A stretch of 39,124 nt of DNA from a bacterium (GTDB taxonomy: Bacteria; Patescibacteriota; Gracilibacteria; Peribacterales; Peribacteraceae): contig JAQCIJ010000007.1 of NCBI GenBank assembly GCA_027592135.1, forward strand, positions 1 through 39,124, read 5' to 3'. How positions within the stretch are numbered: position 1 is the stretch's first letter; every line of letters starts with the position of its first letter. Shown in pieces: positions 34,913-39,124 of the stretch. Under the pieces are notes generated by a model. That model was not told the DNA's origin. It worked only from the letters and a program-made list of their open reading frames with translations, and did not search any database. The translations under genes were made by a program, and so were the position numbers.

Positions 34913-37900
34913 CTACCTTCCAGTAGAGTTAGGTGCCGTTTGATAGGATACAGAAACCTCTCCTTCTCCAAGGTATGTCTCGATCGCTATGAGCATTGCT
35001 ATATAACCATCTTCTGTAAGATAACGAACGTAATCGTCATGCTTCAAGTCTCGAAAATTAACACCAGGATTCAATATAGAATATTTTGCTTTAAATTCAT
35101 CCAGTGGAATTCTGGTGCCTTCAGAACTTAGGGCAGCCGCTTTAAATGTTCTACACGCCTCGACAAAATTTCCGCCATTCATCAGTATCCAGTTCTCTAC
35201 TCCAATTCCCCCAAACCCTCCATTTTCTACTTTTTTGTATGCCTTTCCATCTTTTAGTATTTGCTTTGCAAGCAGAATGTTCGCCCTTGTCTCTAGATAC
35301 ACCTCTTCACCATGATGACGACGAATATGTTCAAATCGTGCTTCCACTGCTTCATGTGATGGTATGTAATTAATCTCAGAATTCGGCATGATAGCAATAT
35401 CGACATCGACAGACTTTCCATTAATCATGCAATCTGTAATACGAATTTGAAAGCCGTCATCGCGAAGAGGATGCGACTCTGCACTACCTCCAAGTGCATC
35501 GCCAAAAGATGTATCAATTTGCTTTACCTTCTCAAAGTCAGAATGCTCACCACTATCATCTATACGTAATGTATAGTCAAAATCATATCCTCCACCTGGA
35601 AGATACGTACCGCGTCCAGTAGAACCAATATCAAACAAGCGAGCACCGCCTAAGCTGTGATCTAGCGGATTCTTCATCTCTACACCAAATGTAGCGAGTT
35701 GTGTTTCAATTGTTGTTTGCACGGATGCTCCAATAGCATTGGTTTCAGGATCTCCAGCACGTAATACCGTTACATATTGATCGATATTTGCTGAATGCTT
35801 CGCAAACAATTCAGGACTTGTATTAGCATCTATTATCGCCATATCAAAAGCAGCACCATTACGAGCATCGAGCCCTACAAAGTTTCGACGCATAGTGTCA
35901 AATTGTTCAGCAGTAAAAACAAGTTTTCCATCTTCATTAAAAATAGGGATATATACTCCATGCTCAACAATATCGATGTATATCGTCGCCATTTCTCTTG
36001 GGTCTGTAAGCGTTTGAGAGAATACGACAAGTCCATCTATTTCTGACGAGGGTAGTCCAGTGCGAATCCCAAAATGAGAATCATTTACATAGGGTGTATG
36101 GAATGTTTCGTATCCTCCCTCTACGCGCATAGGACTTTCGCCATCCATATTTCTCGATAGATCAAATTGTCCTCTATTACGAGAAAGAAAAAGAACGTGT
36201 CCATGACTATTTGCATACAAAGTTGCAGGCGATCGAGATAATGGTGTTTCTAGCCTATCGGTTGATAGGTGACTTGATAGTACACGTCCGAAATCTACGT
36301 CGAACGGAGTGAAATCAGAATCTGCGTCCTTTGCACCAAGCATTTCTCCACAGGTTAATCCTCGTGACAATATCCCTCCTAAATATTGAGCATCGGCACC
36401 GTGCATCATATCACCCTCACTCAACTCTAACGATGATTCACCTGTAAACCCAGAAGCAAAATCTCGATTTCTGGTATCTGCTTCAGTACGAGCAGTGTTC
36501 ATCATATCAATAGCCTCTTGCACCGTGTTAATCCCCAAAGGACGAAGGAATATTTGAGCAAGTCTATCGGTTGCAGTTTGCTGGCCTTCAGCCCCCAGTG
36601 ATTCTCGTAAGCTCCTAATTCTTTGCTCGATAAGAGCAGGGTTTGCTTGTGCTTCATAGCCTTGACGCTGCCCCAAACGAGAATGGCCAAGTAATGTTTC
36701 AAGTTTTAATAGGCCAAAATGTAATACCTCTTGTTGTTGTGCGGTAAGAGTGTTCACTCCATCGCGTTCTGCCACTAGTAACAACTCTTCTATCCCAGAT
36801 GAAGACTCCAAAAACTCTCTTAACGAGTTTTCCCCAGAACGAACATGAATAAGCATAAGATCTCGTATCATCAGATCCTGTACCCTTCTTGCAGACCGTT
36901 GCTTGCTACTAGTACTAGTATCACCCCTTTCCGTTAACTGCAAAATCTCTGGAGAGGTTCTATCATACACCTCATGATAAATCCTACTTGCAGGATAAAG
37001 CACCTGAAATGCTACCGCAATTTTTGCTGCTATCGGTAAATTATTCTTCTCAAATACCGAAGCAATCTTTTGGTATGCTGCCAATGGCTTATCCAAGTTA
37101 ATAAGCTGCATCGCTAATTGCTCATCTAAAAAGCGTAACTCTGAAGAAGGGCTATGACTCAAGCTTTTAAAAATAGTGACAAAATCCATCCTTTTGGAAG
37201 GATTACATTCAATAATTAAGTTAAGATACTTCAAAGTAAATTTACGTTCAGTTTCGCTAAGATCTACAAGTGTATTTTCAAAGTTAGCCTTGGCAATTTT
37301 AAGAAGCACATCTCTCTGTGTAATAATATGAAAGTCTAGACCTGCATTATGTAGTGTAGTAGCAGCTCTTAGCACTAGGGCATCATCCCCTGTTGAGTAA
37401 TCTGTAGAGGATATTATCTCTACATCACGAAGCCTCATAGAATAACCTGCATTCTCGCTAAGCATGCGAACAGTGGTACGTAATTGAGGATTGTCTTCTG
37501 TGAATTGAGAACGAAAATCTGCATCAGATAGATATTGCCTTACGCCCTCAAGCTGTTCTTGCTCATCACGATAAAATTCTTTATCATTCATGTTTTCTGT
37601 ATCACTGCGAGCTATAATAGAAAGAGTAGACGGTTTGATTTCGAATCCATACTGCGTACTAAGAACATCAAGCTGTGCAGCCAGTTCTGGGTATTTAGCC
37701 TGGAGCGTAAAAACTATTTCCCAGCAATCCTTCGATCCTGCACCATGCCACGTTTTTCTACTACTTCCACCAAAGTAGTGCCGTGCAATGTGCGCTCCTT
37801 CTCCATTAAGAATTCGAGTTCTCATTTCTCGGTCTCTCCAAAGCGGTGCAAGTTCCTTATGCAAAACATGCGTATTTATGCCAAGTGAATACTCTTGAAC

Positions 37901-39019
37901 AAGATGATTGCAAAAACTACGAAACTCGCTGTCTTGCATTAATACTAACAAACTGGTGTCCGAAACGACTAAACCAGCATCAGAACCCCCTGTAGAAAGT
38001 TCCCTGTTGAGCGACTGTGAAAAACCAAAGGTTTCTGCAAATTCCTCTATGACATTCCAGTTATCCGTACTGGTATACATATCTACAAAAGTCTCTAAAC
38101 CTCGATCGGAGAATGATTGCTGACCTCCACGAACTACCCTCAATGCTGCAGCCCGTAGTGACGCATTGCTTACGAGCAAAGAATGAGGGGGTTTTCTTAG
38201 CGAAAACTCTATAGAGCTAATTTCAACCCCCTTGAGAGATGAGCAAATTTCTAGGATATCTCTTACAGCAGTGATATCTAAATCTCCTAGAATGAATATT
38301 TTGTCCAATTCCACTAAAGATTGGAAACCACCATTGGGCTGAGTGGTAAAAAGAAAGTCAAGAACATCGGGGTTACTCGCCACACTTAAGTACATATACA
38401 AGCTTCCAAACGATGGATTTTTACCTATATGTCTTGCTATACGCTTTATGTCATTGCTATGTATTTTTAATTCTGCCAATTGATCCATAGCAAAGAATAC
38501 CTGCCCAAAATCCCTTCCTCCAGACATTTCTGGTTCCTGCTCTTGAAATAGATCAAGAAATTCTTCTGCCTGTGGACGACGTAATAATCCAGAGATAAAA
38601 ATAGCGTATTCCCCAAAGTCTTCCGCCGTTAAATCAAGACCAGCAGCTCTACACTTCTTAAAAAGTTCTATAGGATTTTTTATATCCTTAGAAGCTCTAG
38701 CCAAGATTCTCTGAGCATGTGGAGCGACACGCATAGGCTTCTGCCCTATAAGGGTGACTGATTTTTCTCCGTACTTATCTGCTTGTACTTGAATATCTAC
38801 GTACCCTTCAGATTGCATCTCCTGAGTCCTGCTCTCTACCTCATTAGCATCTACAGTTGCTCGTTTTTCTTGAACAATATTCGATTCTAGATAATCGAGC
38901 ATTTTTTCAAATTCTTCCACGCGTGCATCAGAATCAAGTAGAGCTCGTGCTTCTGGAGAAACGCGTTCTACAGGTGGTGCTTTGGGGGGGGGGTTTTTGT
39001 GACTAATCTTCGCATCCAA
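34913..39019 (-). CDS. Giant multidomain protein with C-terminal class I CCA/OAS-like nucleotidyltransferase region
   Basis: GSTGRGTYLPGGGYDFDYTLRIDD (GS...DxD), third acidic motif SVDVDIAIMP, and ANILLAKQILKDGKAYKKVENGGFGGIGVENWILMNGGNF resembling archaeal CCA-adding enzymes. N-terminus uncertain because of the C10 tract. Confidence 0.8.
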   Translation of the reverse strand: MDAKISHKNPPPKAPPVERVSPEARALLDSDARVEEFEKMLDYLESNIVQEKRATVDANEVESRTQEMQSEGYVDIQVQADKYGEKSVTLIGQKPMRVAPHAQRILARASKDIKNPIELFKKCRAAGLDLTAEDFGEYAIFISGLLRRPQAEEFLDLFQEQEPEMSGGRDFGQVFFAMDQLAELKIHSNDIKRIARHIGKNPSFGSLYMYLSVASNPDVLDFLFTTQPNGGFQSLVELDKIFILGDLDITAVRDILEICSSLKGVEISSIEFSLRKPPHSLLVSNASLRAAALRVVRGGQQSFSDRGLETFVDMYTSTDNWNVIEEFAETFGFSQSLNRELSTGGSDAGLVVSDTSLLVLMQDSEFRSFCNHLVQEYSLGINTHVLHKELAPLWRDREMRTRILNGEGAHIARHYFGGSSRKTWHGAGSKDCWEIVFTLQAKYPELAAQLDVLSTQYGFEIKPSTLSIIARSDTENMNDKEFYRDEQEQLEGVRQYLSDADFRSQFTEDNPQLRTTVRMLSENAGYSMRLRDVEIISSTDYSTGDDALVLRAATTLHNAGLDFHIITQRDVLLKIAKANFENTLVDLSETERKFTLKYLNLIIECNPSKRMDFVTIFKSLSHSPSSELRFLDEQLAMQLINLDKPLAAYQKIASVFEKNNLPIAAKIAVAFQVLYPASRIYHEVYDRTSPEILQLTERGDTSTSSKQRSARRVQDLMIRDLMLIHVRSGENSLREFLESSSGIEELLLVAERDGVNTLTAQQQEVLHFGLLKLETLLGHSRLGQRQGYEAQANPALIEQRIRSLRESLGAEGQQTATDRLAQIFLRPLGINTVQEAIDMMNTARTEADTRNRDFASGFTGESSLELSEGDMMHGADAQYLGGILSRGLTCGEMLGAKDADSDFTPFDVDFGRVLSSHLSTDRLETPLSRSPATLYANSHGHVLFLSRNRGQFDLSRNMDGESPMRVEGGYETFHTPYVNDSHFGIRTGLPSSEIDGLVVFSQTLTDPREMATIYIDIVEHGVYIPIFNEDGKLVFTAEQFDTMRRNFVGLDARNGAAFDMAIIDANTSPELFAKHSANIDQYVTVLRAGDPETNAIGASVQTTIETQLATFGVEMKNPLDHSLGGARLFDIGSTGRGTYLPGGGYDFDYTLRIDDSGEHSDFEKVKQIDTSFGDALGGSAESHPLRDDGFQIRITDCMINGKSVDVDIAIMPNSEINYIPSHEAVEARFEHIRRHHGEEVYLETRANILLAKQILKDGKAYKKVENGGFGGIGVENWILMNGGNFVEACRTFKAAALSSEGTRIPLDEFKAKYSILNPGVNFRDLKHDDYVRYLTEDGYIAMLIAIETYLGEGEVSVSYQTAPNSTGR
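38984..38993. repeat. G10 homopolymer tract in the 5' coding region
   Basis: tttggggggggggttttt; C10 on the coding strand. Confidence 0.95.
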
Positions 39020-39124
39020 CCCATAAATTTTCCAGGCATTCCTGCAAGTCCTGTCTCTAATAGTAGGTCTGCTTCTGCTCGTGAGAAAAACGGTTTACCA
39101 TCACTATCTTTAGCCATCAGAATT

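Overview
The window reads as a chromosomal segment of a reduced bacterial genome, probably Patescibacteria/CPR; that assignment is inferred from gene content and style only. Recognisable genes: a 3xSLH surface protein, cysS, csrA, class I fructose-bisphosphate aldolase, a four-helix-bundle (23S-IVP-like) protein, yidC-rnpA, gatC-gatA, DoxX-like and spermidine-synthase-like proteins, a RelE/AbrB-type toxin-antitoxin pair, tRNA-Asp, a GIY-YIG protein, tandem paralogous multi-TM proteins, two M23 peptidases, a D-Ala-D-Ala carboxypeptidase, an FtsQ-like protein, a GT4 glycosyltransferase, a CNNM/CBS protein, an NnrD-like dehydratase, a PgeF/YfiH-like protein, dgt, tRNA-Trp, an ABC exporter and a giant 1368+ aa protein. 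Main points of interest: (1) a ~2.5 kb island bounded by a perfect 52-bp duplication of the 3' half of tRNA-Asp, carrying a GIY-YIG protein and a ~646-aa helical orphan but no recombinase; (2) a ~340-nt intergenic region with about nine GGA motifs on one strand and an intrinsic terminator, a candidate CsrA-sequestering RNA, sharing a 12-nt motif with a second structured intergenic element; (3) a giant protein with a C-terminal archaeal-CCA/OAS-like nucleotidyltransferase signature whose N-terminus is split by a C10 tract (11 C would fuse an upstream ATG frame); (4) a MITE-like 212-bp element with TIRs and a 9-bp direct repeat; (5) short tandem repeats with exact 7-nt period at divergent promoters and exact 8-nt period (CGNNNNNN) at gene 3' ends; (6) a TA module set among fragments of gatA and of the neighbouring spermidine synthase gene. 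Nothing was run computationally; all alignments were done by eye.
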